From: Planctomycetales bacterium
GTDB lineage: Bacteria > Planctomycetota > Planctomycetia > Pirellulales > Lacipirellulaceae
DNA: 42,085 nucleotides
Assembly (NCBI GenBank): GCA_020427155.1
Contig: JAGQOW010000023.1
Span: forward strand, 1 to 42,085
Direction: 5' to 3'
Position 1 is the stretch's first letter; each line of letters begins with the position of its first letter. The notes under the pieces were generated by a model. It had not been told where the DNA came from. It did no database searches and saw nothing but the letters and a program-made list of their open reading frames with translations. The position numbers and the translations under genes are program-made. This document shows, in pieces, positions 34,960 through 42,085 of this stretch.

Positions 34960-36276
34960 ATGTCGTTGTTTGAGGCTTCAGAAGCAGAGAATCGGCGCGG
35001 CGCGCAACCTTTGGCCAGGCGAATGCGGCCGAGATCGCTAGATGAGTTCGTGGGGCAACGACAGTTTCTTGGCGAGGGCAAGCTGCTCTGGCGGTTGATC
35101 CGCGCGGACCGGTTGACCGCCCTGCTCTTCTATGGTCCGCCAGGAACCGGCAAGACAACGCTGGCGTATTTGCTGGCAGCCGAGACGCGATGTCATTTTC
35201 GCCAACTCAATGCCGTAACCAGCGGCGTGAAGGATTTGCGACAAGTGCTTGATGAAGCGCGCGACCTGCTTTCGGCCGAGGGGACAAGGACTTTGCTTTT
35301 TGTTGACGAAATCCATCGGTTCAACAAATCTCAGCAAGATGCTTTGCTGCCTGATGTCGAGGACGGCACAGTGATTTTGGTAGGAGCGACGACCTCCAAT
35401 CCGTTCTTTGCAGTCAATAGCGCGCTAGTCAGCCGCAGCCGAGTGTTCGAATTTCAACCTTTAGAAGAGGAAGACATCAAAGTGCTGCTGCAGCGTGCCC
35501 TAGCAGATCGTGAGCGGGGGCTGGGCAACATTGCAGTGAAGCTACATGAGGAGGCAGCGGATTTTCTTGCCACAACATGCGATGGCGATGCCCGGCAGGC
35601 GTTGAGTGCATTGGAGATAGGCGTCCTTTCGACAGCAAGCCGACCAGTCGAGTTTACGATTGAACTTGCGAGTGAATCGGTTCAGCGAAAAGCAGTACAG
35701 TACGATCGGGACGGCGACGCGCATTACGACTCGATCAGCGCCTTGATCAAGAGCATCCGGGGAAGCGACCCTGACGCGGCGATTTATTGGTTGGCGCGGA
35801 TGCTCGAAGGGGGCGAAGATGTGCGGTTTCTCGCGCGTCGGCTGGTGATTCTCGCGAGCGAAGATGTCGGCAACGCCGATCCACAGGGCTTGGTCATTGC
35901 GGTAGCAGCGATGCAGGCTTGCGAGTATGTGGGCCTGCCGGAGTGCCAATTGAGCCTGTCCCAAGCGGTGACCTATCTGGCTTGCGCCCCAAAATCGAAT
36001 GCAGCGACCGTAGCAATCGGAGAGGCTCGGGCCGACGTGCGCGAGGGCCGCACGACGCCAGTACCCGTCTATTTGCGAGAAGGCCATTATGCCGGGGCAA
36101 AGCGTTTGGGACATGGCCAAGGATACCAGTATTCGCACAATGAGGTGGATGGGGTCGCAACGCAGGATTACTTAGGCGTCGACCGGGAATACTACCGCCC
36201 GGTGCACCGGGGATTCGAGCTAGAACTGGGCGAGCGATTGGCGGCAATTCGTGCCAAGCTGCGCGGGGAAAGTTAA
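34960..36276 (+). CDS. rarA: replication-associated recombination ATPase RarA (MgsA)
   Basis: A 438-residue AAA+ protein. Its N-terminus PLARRMRPRSLDEFVGQRQF is diagnostic. Walker A is GPPGTGKTTLAY, Walker B is LFVDEIHRFNKSQQD and sensor 1 is VGATTSNP. The C-terminal tetramerisation part has DYLGVDREYYRPVHRGFE. It acts at stalled replication forks, with single-stranded DNA-binding protein as a partner in model bacteria. Length is normal. Confidence 0.97.
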   Translation: MSLFEASEAENRRGAQPLARRMRPRSLDEFVGQRQFLGEGKLLWRLIRADRLTALLFYGPPGTGKTTLAYLLAAETRCHFRQLNAVTSGVKDLRQVLDEARDLLSAEGTRTLLFVDEIHRFNKSQQDALLPDVEDGTVILVGATTSNPFFAVNSALVSRSRVFEFQPLEEEDIKVLLQRALADRERGLGNIAVKLHEEAADFLATTCDGDARQALSALEIGVLSTASRPVEFTIELASESVQRKAVQYDRDGDAHYDSISALIKSIRGSDPDAAIYWLARMLEGGEDVRFLARRLVILASEDVGNADPQGLVIAVAAMQACEYVGLPECQLSLSQAVTYLACAPKSNAATVAIGEARADVREGRTTPVPVYLREGHYAGAKRLGHGQGYQYSHNEVDGVATQDYLGVDREYYRPVHRGFELELGERLAAIRAKLRGES

Positions 36277-36439
36277 TCTTGGATGCTTTCGACCGGAACG
36301 GTCGGGCTATTGAATGGGCTTCAAATGGTTTGCTGCGGGTTTACGTCGGAGCGCACAACGGCGATAATCGGGCCTCCACAGTGTCTTTCGACTTTCGCAT
36401 TGGCAATCAAATCCCTAAGAATCAGGAAGCGAATAAATA

Positions 36440-36724
36440 ATGATTACAGTAGGCATGAACTATCACGTTATTGAAGGTAAGCAACAAGAATTTGAAGAGA
36501 AGTTCGCAGGGGTAATTGATGCCTTGAACGCTGCTGAAGGGCACACCAGTTCGACGCTATGGAAAGATACAGCCGACAGCGCTTCCTACTTGATAACCAG
36601 CGAATGGTCTGACGAGCAGGCGTTTAACAATTTCATTCGTAGCGAGGCATTCCGCGCAGTGACGAACTGGGGAAAAGAGCAGATTCTCTCGGGCCGACCG
36701 CAGCACAAGATCTATAAGAGCTAA
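36440..36724 (+). CDS. antibiotic biosynthesis monooxygenase (ABM)-like protein
   Basis: A 94-residue dimeric ferredoxin-like fold protein. MITVGMNYHVIEGKQQEFEE is the first strand and helix, ending with TSEWSDEQAFNNFIRSEAFR. Related ABM proteins include small cofactorless oxygenases and haem-degrading IsdG-like proteins. No haem-binding residues can be named with certainty, so the substrate is unknown. ATG 36440 has AGGAAG upstream. It is not closely linked to a pathway; the CbiX-type chelatase is next. Confidence 0.85.
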   Translation: MITVGMNYHVIEGKQQEFEEKFAGVIDALNAAEGHTSSTLWKDTADSASYLITSEWSDEQAFNNFIRSEAFRAVTNWGKEQILSGRPQHKIYKS

Positions 36725-36855
36725 AAGCCAGGCAAAACTTGCTTGATGGCTCGTCCTGTGGCGCGTACTGCTCTGTCCGCCTCGCGCAGAGGTAAGTTGC
36801 AGGCAGCGGTTCTCGATCCATTGCGCCAGGAGTCCATAGTAAGTCGTAGAATTCC

Positions 36856-37275
36856 ATGAGCCTCGAGTTTACTCAACTAGGAGTGCAGCACGATCAAGTA
36901 GCCGTCGTACTTGTCGATCATGGCTCGCGACGTGACGAAAGCAACCACCTGTTGCTCGAGGTAGTCGAGGCTTATCAGAAACATGCGGATTGGAGAATCG
37001 TTGAACCAGCTCACATGGAGCTAGCCGAGCCCTCAATTCTCACGGCCTTCCGGCGCTGTATCGAACTCGGCGCTGAGCTGGTGATTGTCTTCCCTTACTT
37101 TCTGGGACCAGGGCGGCATTGGAACTCAGACATCCCTCGTCTAGCGGCCCAAGCGGCTGAGGAATGCGGCGGGGTACGGTACTTGGTTACTTCTCCGCTA
37201 GGCCTCCATAGATTGATGATGCAGGTGATCGACGAGCGCATTGCAGAAGCTATCGACCAACCAACCGACTGCTAG
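36856..37275 (+). CDS. cbiX: CbiX-type sirohydrochlorin chelatase
   Basis: A 139-residue protein of the short CbiX class. VVLVDHGSRRDESN has the metal-binding histidine, and VEPAHMELAEPSI and VIVFPYFLGPGRHWNSDIP hold the other conserved residues. Homologues insert cobalt or iron into sirohydrochlorin in cobalamin or sirohaem synthesis. No other tetrapyrrole gene is near, so the metal is unclear. ATG 36856 is the first start; the ribosome site is weak. Confidence 0.85.
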   Translation: MSLEFTQLGVQHDQVAVVLVDHGSRRDESNHLLLEVVEAYQKHADWRIVEPAHMELAEPSILTAFRRCIELGAELVIVFPYFLGPGRHWNSDIPRLAAQAAEECGGVRYLVTSPLGLHRLMMQVIDERIAEAIDQPTDC

Positions 37276-37428
37276 CACGCAGCAGCGGATAAAGTTTAAC
37301 GCCTGCGCAATTTCTGCCGATAGGAAGGGATGTGGGATTGTAGATGTTTGATTGCTGGCATTCGAAGGGCCACTTTTGGGCTTCGCAACCGAACATCACA
37401 CCTCAACCATTCCAGGAGCTTCAAGAAT

Positions 37429-38439
37429 ATGACTCTTCGCCTCTGCCATTGGACCATTCTACTGGCTACGATCGCGCCTGCTTTCCAACTTTATGCCGAC
37501 GAGCCATTCGTTCCTGGCACGGGAGTTCGAGTCGAACAGGTTGGCGACGACTTCGAAGATCCCCATTGGCAATACGTCATGAACGGTAAAAAAGCAAGTC
37601 ACGAGCAGGACGAAAACCAACGTCCTCCTGGCGGCAAGGCGACCAATGGCCGCTGGCACGAGAGCGCACTGCGTGGGCAGCCTGATGTCGTCAAGCGAGT
37701 GAACACCCCTCCCGGCGGCGCGGAAGGCAGCAAGGGAGCCATGCTGATGGCCACGCGGCTCTCTGGAGTGCCAGGCACAATTGCAGGCACCCAAATGCAG
37801 GATGATCTCATTATGGGGGTCTCATCCCGAATTGGTCGCGCAGTACCGGTTGCCTGGAGCCCCAGTTGCACGGTGCAGGTGTATTTGCCGGAGTTTGACA
37901 AGTGGGAAAATCGTACCGGAGCTTCGTTCGGAATTCGGGCCGACGTGCGAGGCCGCGATCGCCAGGGCTCGGTTGAACCTTACTGGCCTGGATTCTTCCT
38001 GCTGTTTCGCAGCGAAACGAGTAAGCAATTCGACAAAGACTTTGCGCAGATCGCAGTACGTGCGCAGCAGAATGGCCGCGATCTGCCTGGTCCAAAAATC
38101 TACGAGCCTGGCTGGTGGACTTTCGGGATGTCGTTTACTCCAGACGGACAAGTTCATTTCTATGCGAGCGAGGGAGTCGACGATTTGACCGAGGACGATC
38201 ATCTCTATTCAGGTTTACCCTACGGCTCGAAGGCAATGTTTTTCGACAACTTTTTCTTCGATGTGGCAAATTGGGAGAATGGCAAATCCTGGTCGACACC
38301 TTGGGTGGTCGACAACGCGGAGTTCTATGTCATTCCGCCAGAAGGAAGAACACTGGCCAACCTTGTGCAACCCGGGCGGAGGTCGGTGGCACACCATTCG
38401 AAACCCAACGCCTTCGAACGGTTCTTTGGATTGCGTTGA
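37429..38439 (+). CDS. exported hypothetical protein
   Basis: A 336-residue protein I do not recognise. A signal peptide is likely (MTLRLCHWTILLATIAPAFQ, cut near LYADEP, residue 24). The mature part is rich in aromatic and charged residues: DFEDPHWQYVMNG, RPPGGKATNGRWHESALRG, PCTVQ-like SPSCTVQVYLPEFDKW, YWPGFFLLFRSET and GWWTFGMSFTPDGQVHFYASEG. The pattern suggests a beta-sandwich of the concanavalin-like type, as in many planctomycete exported proteins; this is inference. AGGAG lies before ATG 37429. An upstream start at 37330 would mask the signal peptide. Confidence 0.7.
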   Translation: MTLRLCHWTILLATIAPAFQLYADEPFVPGTGVRVEQVGDDFEDPHWQYVMNGKKASHEQDENQRPPGGKATNGRWHESALRGQPDVVKRVNTPPGGAEGSKGAMLMATRLSGVPGTIAGTQMQDDLIMGVSSRIGRAVPVAWSPSCTVQVYLPEFDKWENRTGASFGIRADVRGRDRQGSVEPYWPGFFLLFRSETSKQFDKDFAQIAVRAQQNGRDLPGPKIYEPGWWTFGMSFTPDGQVHFYASEGVDDLTEDDHLYSGLPYGSKAMFFDNFFFDVANWENGKSWSTPWVVDNAEFYVIPPEGRTLANLVQPGRRSVAHHSKPNAFERFFGLR

Positions 38440-38489
38440 ACGGCGACCGAGGCAACGGGACCGTAGTAGGCCCCAAACCTGGAACGGTC

Positions 38490-38498
38490 TGTTATGAT
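38490..38498 (+). promoter_or_regulatory. extended -10 promoter candidate for the oxoprolinase gene
   Basis: TG-T-TATGAT at 38490-38498 ends 56 bases before the oxoprolinase start. There is no clear -35. Confidence 0.35.
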
Positions 38499-38554
38499 GC
38501 CGGCTGGCAAGTCCTATTCATCTTGATTTCTCCAGCCGACACTCGCCATTGGTT

Positions 38555-41500
38555 ATGACCGCATCTCTGTGGGATTTCTGGATCGACGTTGGCGGCACTT
38601 TTACCGACTGTTTGGGCCGCTCGCCCGTTGGGCAAGTGCTGCGTCATAAGCTCTTGAGTTCAGGAGTTACCAAAGGAGTGGTTGGCGACGGCTCGACGCG
38701 CGACTGCATCGTCGACCCGTTCAGACGCGGCAACCCTACCGGCTTCTGGAAGGGATTCGAGATCTCCTTGCTGGACGCCGCAGGCCAGTCTGTCGCGCAA
38801 AGCACAATCGAACACTGCGATTGCTCAACGGGGAACCTCTTCCTGGCTCCCCCTTTGCCTGAACCGCCCGAGGCAGGCACTTGTTACGAATTGACTTGCC
38901 ATCTGGAGGCGCCGATCGTCGGCATAAGGTACTTGCTTGGCTTGCCGCTAAACGAGCCGGTTCCTCGTATTCGATTGCGCCTGGGGACGACTCGGGGAAC
39001 GAATGCCTTGTTGACGCGTAGCGGAGCGAGAACAGCGCTGATTGCGACGCGTGGATTCGGCGACATGCTTGAGATCGGTTATCAAGACCGACCGCGACTG
39101 TTTGAGCTCACCGTTCGCAAGGAGCCGCCGCTGGCAGAAACGACACTGGAAATTGACGAGCGCGTCACCGTCGCCGGAGAAGTGTTAAGAGCACCTAATG
39201 CAGGCGTAATACGGCAGCAGCTTGAGAATCTAAAAGCGCAAGGCGTGCAGTCTCTCGGTATTTGTTTGTTGCATGCAGATTTATTCCCAACTCACGAGCA
39301 GTTGGTTAAGGAAATTGCAACAGGGGTCGGCTTTGCAGAGATTAGCTGTTCAAGCGAAATAGCCCCGTTGGCAAAAGTCGTGTCGCGTGGCGAAACGACA
39401 GTTGTCGACGCCTATCTCAACCCGGTGTTGCTCGATTATGTTTTTCAACTGAGAAACGCTTTGCCAGGCAGTCAGATCCGCCTGATGACATCGGCCGGTG
39501 GATTGGTTGCCGCCGAAGCGTTTCGTGGGCATGAAAGCGTCTTGTCGGGACCTGCCGGAGGAGTTGTCGGCTATGCCCAGGTAGCAAGTCAGGCGGGGTT
39601 TGAGCGTGCGATAGGATTCGACATGGGCGGCACAAGCACCGATGTGTCGCGTTTCGACGGTAGTTATGAATATGACTTTGAAACACGTAAGGCAGGGGTG
39701 CGCCTGGTAACTCCTACTCTAGCGATCGACACGGTGGCAGCCGGCGGAGGATCGCTGTGCGGCTTTGACGGGGCCAAATTGACAGTTGGACCCGAGAGCG
39801 CTGGCGCAGAACCTGGACCGGCCTGTTACGGCCGCGGTGGACCGCTGTGTGTAACCGATCTCAATTGCTACTTGGGTAGAATCGCTGTTGACCGATTTCC
39901 ATTTGCGCTCGACCGCAATGCGGTTGAGCGGCGATTGGAATGTCTGGCCGAGAAGGTTGCGTCAGAAACTGGCGAAGTGCTTTCGCAACGGCAATTGGCC
40001 GAGGGATTGCTAAGAATTGCCAACGCGAACATGGCGCAAGCCGTGCGCGGAATTTCGGTAGCCAAGGGGGCAAACCCAGCCGACTATGTGCTGGTATCGT
40101 TTGGAGGGGCAGCAGCACAGCACGCTTGTGCAGTCGCTCGGGAATTGGGGATGAGGCAAGTGCTGAACCATCCTGACGCGGGAATTCTTAGCGCGTATGG
40201 TATCGGCCAAGCCGATGTCGAACGCCATGCCGTGACAGGAATTGGAAGAACTGCAGACGCAATTGATCAGTCGGAGTTGGAACAGATCTTAGATCATCTG
40301 GCGAAAGAACCGATCACCCAAGTTGCACAAGAAGGTTTTCTGCCAGCGCAAATCCAAGTCCGACGTACTCTTGACTTGCGCTACGCCGGAACTGACGCAA
40401 CGCTAAATCTACCGTACGAGCCTGAGTACGTCTCGTCGTTTGAAAAGCTTCATCGCCGACAGTATGGTTATGCCCACTTCGGCCGATCGGTAGAATTGGT
40501 AGCTGCCAGGGTGGAAGTCATAGGGCAAACCGAACACGCAAGCCAGCGTTCGGTAAAGTGCAGGGCGCGCGAACGTGTCGCCAGCCGCTACGTCGTCGCG
40601 TGCTTTGACAATATCGAAATGCGAACTGGGCTGTTTGACCGCGAGGCACTTCGTCCGGGAGACAAGATTACCGGCCCCGCGATCATTGCCGAGAATCACT
40701 CGACGATCGTGCTTGAGCCCAACTGGGTAGCAGAAACCCTTTCTGCAGGTGAGTTGCTTCTTACCGACCTTGGCACCAATAAGCAGAGTTCCAATGATGC
40801 AGCCGCCGTAATGCTAGAAGTTTTCAACCAGTTGCTGGCTGGTATTGCTGAGCAGATGGGGCACGTGTTGCGGCGGACTGCATTGAGTGTCAACGTCAAA
40901 GAGCGACTGGACTATAGCTGTGCGGTTTTCACTGCCGAAGGCGAACTGGTAGCAAACGCGCCGCATGTGCCAGTACATTTGGGCGCAATGGGAACTTCGG
41001 TTCGCGCCATGCTAGCCGACACTCCGCAAATGGCACCTGGCGACGTTTTTGTAACGAACGATCCGTACCGCGGCGGTTCGCACTTGCCAGACGTGACAGT
41101 GGTAACTCCGGTTCATCACCCTGGCACAAAGCAGTTGCTGTTCTTTACGGCCTGCCGGGCACATCACGCCGAAATAGGCGGTAGTCGTCCTGGCTCGATG
41201 CCTCCTACTTCGCAGAGTCTGGCAGAAGAGGGCGTGCTGATCTCAAGTTTTGCCCTGATTCGCGACGGGGTGTCCTATGAGGGTGAGTTGCAACGGCTGC
41301 TTACGACTGGCCGGTATCCCTCGCGGCGCGTAGAAGAGAATCTCGCTGATCTTCGGGCCCAGGTTGCGGCGAACCAACACGGGGCCTTGCAACTGCTGGA
41401 ACTAGTCGAACGTTACTCGCTGCCAGTGGTTGAAGCAAACATGCGAGGCATTCAAGCGGCGGCAGAAACTAAAGTCCGCCAAGCGCTTCGTCGATTCGAC

Positions 41501-42085
41501 CAGCGGGCTTACCGATTTCAAGATTCTCTTGAGACCTTGAATGGACTGCGTGTGCCAATTGCTGTAGAGATTACCCTATCTTCCAAGGTAGATGCTCCTG
41601 CTGCGACCATCGACTTTACAGGCACTGGCGAAGTTGACGCTGGCAATTTGAATGCGAATCGAGCGATTGTCACTGCGGCGGTCCTGTATGTACTCAGATT
41701 GCTGGTCGACGAAGAAATTCCCCTTAACGAAGGAGCGCTACGCGCGGTTGAGATTGTCTTGCCTGAAGGATTGCTGAATCCCTCGGCTGGCGAAACCTTA
41801 GAGACCACGCCAGCCGTATCTGCCGGAAATGTGGAGACGTCGCAGCGGGTAGTCGATGTCTTGCTGGGAGCGTTCGGCCTGGCAGGCGCCAGCCAGGGCA
41901 CCATGAACAATGTGCTGTTCGGCAACGATTCGTTTGGCTACTACGAAACCATCGGCGGAGGAACAGGCGCCACCGCGGCCGGACCTGGTGCGGACGCGGT
42001 GCAGGTTCATATGACAAACACACGAGCAACCGACCCCGAGATACTCGAGCGGCGACTTCCAGTGCGGTTGTGGGAGTTTAGCATT
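38555..42085 (+). CDS. fused 5-oxoprolinase / hydantoinase A-B protein (3' end beyond window)
   Basis: A partial protein of at least 1177 residues, open from ATG 38555 to the window end. The first part is HyuA-like: the ATP-binding motif [10 protein letters not shown] (residues 10-19), [20 protein letters not shown] (about 142), [16 protein letters not shown] (about 355) and [19 protein letters not shown]. From about residue 750 it is HyuB-like: [53 protein letters not shown], ending here at [11 protein letters not shown]. Such fusions hydrolyse 5-oxoproline to glutamate with ATP, or related hydantoins. About 120 residues separate GGTFTD from the LGTT motif, longer than the 55-60 I expect. 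About 100-150 residues are probably missing. Confidence 0.93.
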   Translation, partial: MTASLWDFWIDVGGTFTDCLGRSPVGQVLRHKLLSSGVTKGVVGDGSTRDCIVDPFRRGNPTGFWKGFEISLLDAAGQSVAQSTIEHCDCSTGNLFLAPPLPEPPEAGTCYELTCHLEAPIVGIRYLLGLPLNEPVPRIRLRLGTTRGTNALLTRSGARTALIATRGFGDMLEIGYQDRPRLFELTVRKEPPLAETTLEIDERVTVAGEVLRAPNAGVIRQQLENLKAQGVQSLGICLLHADLFPTHEQLVKEIATGVGFAEISCSSEIAPLAKVVSRGETTVVDAYLNPVLLDYVFQLRNALPGSQIRLMTSAGGLVAAEAFRGHESVLSGPAGGVVGYAQVASQAGFERAIGFDMGGTSTDVSRFDGSYEYDFETRKAGVRLVTPTLAIDTVAAGGGSLCGFDGAKLTVGPESAGAEPGPACYGRGGPLCVTDLNCYLGRIAVDRFPFALDRNAVERRLECLAEKVASETGEVLSQRQLAEGLLRIANANMAQAVRGISVAKGANPADYVLVSFGGAAAQHACAVARELGMRQVLNHPDAGILSAYGIGQADVERHAVTGIGRTADAIDQSELEQILDHLAKEPITQVAQEGFLPAQIQVRRTLDLRYAGTDATLNLPYEPEYVSSFEKLHRRQYGYAHFGRSVELVAARVEVIGQTEHASQRSVKCRARERVASRYVVACFDNIEMRTGLFDREALRPGDKITGPAIIAENHSTIVLEPNWVAETLSAGELLLTDLGTNKQSSNDAAAVMLEVFNQLLAGIAEQMGHVLRRTALSVNVKERLDYSCAVFTAEGELVANAPHVPVHLGAMGTSVRAMLADTPQMAPGDVFVTNDPYRGGSHLPDVTVVTPVHHPGTKQLLFFTACRAHHAEIGGSRPGSMPPTSQSLAEEGVLISSFALIRDGVSYEGELQRLLTTGRYPSRRVEENLADLRAQVAANQHGALQLLELVERYSLPVVEANMRGIQAAAETKVRQALRRFDQRAYRFQDSLETLNGLRVPIAVEITLSSKVDAPAATIDFTGTGEVDAGNLNANRAIVTAAVLYVLRLLVDEEIPLNEGALRAVEIVLPEGLLNPSAGETLETTPAVSAGNVETSQRVVDVLLGAFGLAGASQGTMNNVLFGNDSFGYYETIGGGTGATAAGPGADAVQVHMTNTRATDPEILERRLPVRLWEFSI

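Overview
The window looks like chromosomal DNA of a planctomycete, most likely of the Pirellulales group. Grounds: a secreted DUF1598-type protein, several secreted hypotheticals with no wider family, bacterial methanofuran-biosynthesis homologues, weakly conserved Shine-Dalgarno sites, and genes scattered in short operons. This placement rests on gene content, not on a marker phylogeny. I see no rRNA, tRNA, CRISPR array, phage or insertion sequence.

Layout. (1) 55-1782, minus: a sodium:neurotransmitter-symporter-family transporter with a small membrane partner. (2) 2044-8116, plus: an iron-sulfur assembly locus: SufR-like repressor, a lone nuoB, sufC, sufB, sufD, a Rieske ferredoxin and a SufT-like MIP18 protein. 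(3) 8162-10849, plus: three genes matching the archaeal methanofuran enzymes MfnD, MfnF and MfnE. (4) 10992-14210: a fatty-acid desaturase, then two convergent genes for exported proteins. (5) 14833-17650, plus: an FHA-GAF-sigma54 activator and a CheX phosphatase. (6) 17685-19682: ndk, endonuclease IV and an SRPBCC protein. (7) 19705-24226, minus: a metal ABC transporter in which both permeases carry a DtxR/MntR-like C-terminal domain. (8) 24547-27780, plus: a GNAT acetyltransferase and a pair of M16 peptidase-like proteins, one apparently inactive. (9) 28187-32822, plus: a five-gene signalling cassette (receiver, PAS histidine kinase, receiver-HDOD, receiver-degenerate HD, receiver). (10) 32841-38439: a gamma-glutamylcyclotransferase-like protein, SthA transhydrogenase, RarA, an ABM monooxygenase-like protein, a CbiX-type chelatase and a secreted hypothetical. 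(11) 38555 to the window end: a fused 5-oxoprolinase/hydantoinase, cut by the window edge.

How the genes work together. The Suf genes form one Fe-S assembly unit under a cysteine-rich sensor; the nuoB inside it encodes a client Fe-S protein. The three Mfn-like genes point to tetrahydromethanopterin/methanofuran-linked C1 metabolism. The metal transporter is preceded by a perfect palindrome that could be its operator. The signalling cassette has no DNA-binding output and probably acts through protein contacts. The most interesting points are the nuoB inside the suf locus, the doubled DtxR-permease fusion with different metal ligands in each copy, the signalling cassette with a dead HD domain, and two structured intergenic stretches (24339-24483 and 27809-28008).
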